Assembly (NCBI GenBank): GCA_937859855.1
Contig: CALMAR010000123.1
Coordinates: forward strand, 1-15,346
Direction of reading: 5' to 3'
DNA from: an uncultured Kineosporia sp.
Lineage (GTDB): Bacteria; Actinomycetota; Actinomycetes; Actinomycetales; Kineosporiaceae
Length of the DNA: 15,346 nt
The position numbers and the translations under genes were made by a program. Of the stretch, positions 14,569 through 15,346 are shown piece by piece; position 1 is the stretch's first letter, and each line of letters begins with the position of its first letter. The notes under the pieces are model-generated. The model did no database searches, was not told where the DNA came from, and saw only the letters and a list, made by a program, of their open reading frames with translations.

Positions 14569-15345
14569 CTATCGATCGGGCAGCGCGGCCGCGATCGCGA
14601 GCACCATGGAGACGATCTTCTCGGCGTCGCGCCGGTCGGGGTCCTGGTCGGGGTCGTAGATGGCGATGCTCAATCCGCTGGGTATGGAGGTCTGGACGGC
14701 GCCGAGGACCACCTCGTGCAGCTGTCGCCAGGTCAGGCCGCCGGGGTGACCGTCGTCGCCGGGCACGCCCTGGGCGCGGAACTGGACGGGGTCGAGGACG
14801 TCGAGGTCCACGTGCAGCCAGTACTGGCCGGCGTCGGCGAGCACAGCGTGCACAGCCTCCTGCGCCGTGCGGGTGGGCGCTCCGGCGACCTCGTGCCAGT
14901 CGCGGAACCAGACTCCGTGATCGGCAAGGCTCCCCACGTTGAGCTGGCTTCGCCAACCCCGGTCACGCGGGCCGAGCAGAGCCACCTGAGATGTGTCGAG
15001 CACACCGACGGCCGCACGCAGTGGCCCTTGCAGGAGTCGGCCCGTGATGCCCAGCAGCAGGCCCAGTTCGGTATTCGCTGCCTCCCCGTCGGGCGAGACG
15101 TCCAGTGGGGTGGTGTCTTCGTGCCCGTCGATGAAGACCAGACCGGTGCGGCGTTGCTGGTTCAGCCGGGGGATGCTGCCCAGCAGCGTCGTGCAGTCCC
15201 CGCCGTAGACCACCGGCAGCCGGCCGCGGTCCACGCTGAGCCTGACCTGCTCACCCACCTGCCGGACCATCTCTGTCAGCGCCGCCTCGTTGACCAGCGA
15301 CGTCAGCGGTCCGCGGGTCGGGTCGGGCGGGGGCAGCCGCAGCAC
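14569..15345 (-). CDS. Arginase/agmatinase family protein, probably 5'-truncated
   Basis: About 258 residues are visible up to the window edge; a GTG at 15345 could be a start but the N-terminus of the ureohydrolase fold seems incomplete, so the gene probably continues. Metal-site motifs seen are VVYGGDCTT (in place of GGDHS), FIDGHEDTTP (DxHxD) and HVDLDVLDP (DxDxxDP). The last two supply four Asp and one His ligands to the two-Mn site. The first ligand His is replaced by Cys, so classical arginase activity is uncertain; it may belong to a subfamily with another guanidino or amide substrate. It is co-directional with the FIST and GGDEF genes but 266 bases upstream, so it is likely a separate unit. 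Confidence 0.78.
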   Translation of the reverse strand: MLRLPPPDPTRGPLTSLVNEAALTEMVRQVGEQVRLSVDRGRLPVVYGGDCTTLLGSIPRLNQQRRTGLVFIDGHEDTTPLDVSPDGEAANTELGLLLGITGRLLQGPLRAAVGVLDTSQVALLGPRDRGWRSQLNVGSLADHGVWFRDWHEVAGAPTRTAQEAVHAVLADAGQYWLHVDLDVLDPVQFRAQGVPGDDGHPGGLTWRQLHEVVLGAVQTSIPSGLSIAIYDPDQDPDRRDAEKIVSMVLAIAAALPDR

Positions 15346-15346
15346 G

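Noticed and set aside
1..15346. CRISPR array, insertion sequence or transposase
   Set aside because: No regularly spaced repeats, no DDE or HUH transposase motifs, and no terminal inverted repeats with target duplications were seen by eye.

Overview
The window is high-GC DNA (mostly about 65-70 %) with the codon bias, AGGAGG-type ribosome sites and frequent GTG starts of an actinobacterium. An F420-type oxidoreductase, DUF2231 and DUF899 proteins and a FIST/GGDEF pair support that placement. I cannot name a genus. Twelve complete or nearly complete genes and two edge-truncated genes are seen.

Left part (1-1911): the 3' part of an F420-dependent luciferase-like oxidoreductase, a small DUF2231 membrane protein, then a gene-poor stretch holding a possible decayed tRNA-Ser and two small hairpins.

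Centre (1912-10568): this is the most interesting region. It reads as a glutathione-dependent catabolic cluster of the isoprene (iso) type known from Rhodococcus sp. AD45, also related to the glutathione-dependent styrene cluster of Gordonia. A MarR regulator and an EgtA/GshA-type glutamate-cysteine ligase converge. The ligase is divergent from a tight plus-strand operon: CoA transferase (isoG-like), short-chain dehydrogenase (isoH-like), two glutathione S-transferases (isoI-like and isoJ-like) and an aldehyde dehydrogenase. Then come a minus-strand gamma-glutamyl hydrolase (peptidase C26) and, divergent from it, glutathione synthetase (gshB). The inferred logic is as follows: GshA and GshB make glutathione, which mycothiol-using actinobacteria normally lack. 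IsoI adds it to an epoxide, IsoH oxidises the alcohol of the conjugate to an acid, IsoG activates the acid as a CoA ester, and IsoJ probably removes glutathione. The aldehyde dehydrogenase and the gamma-glutamyl hydrolase may finish or salvage intermediates. The oxygenase genes isoABCDEF, which follow isoJ in the described clusters, are absent here: isoJ overlaps the aldehyde dehydrogenase gene by 4 bases. The epoxide source and the substrate are therefore open.

Right part (10569-15346): a DUF899 thioredoxin-like protein, then three minus-strand genes. A FIST sensor-domain gene is followed at once by a GAF-GAF-GGDEF diguanylate cyclase gene, suggesting a two-gene signalling unit. The FIST gene carries an 18-base C run (G run in the coding strand) near its start, and its true N-terminus lies in another frame, so the tract is either a phase-variable switch or a sequence error. 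Last is an edge-truncated arginase-family protein with a Cys in place of the first metal-binding His.
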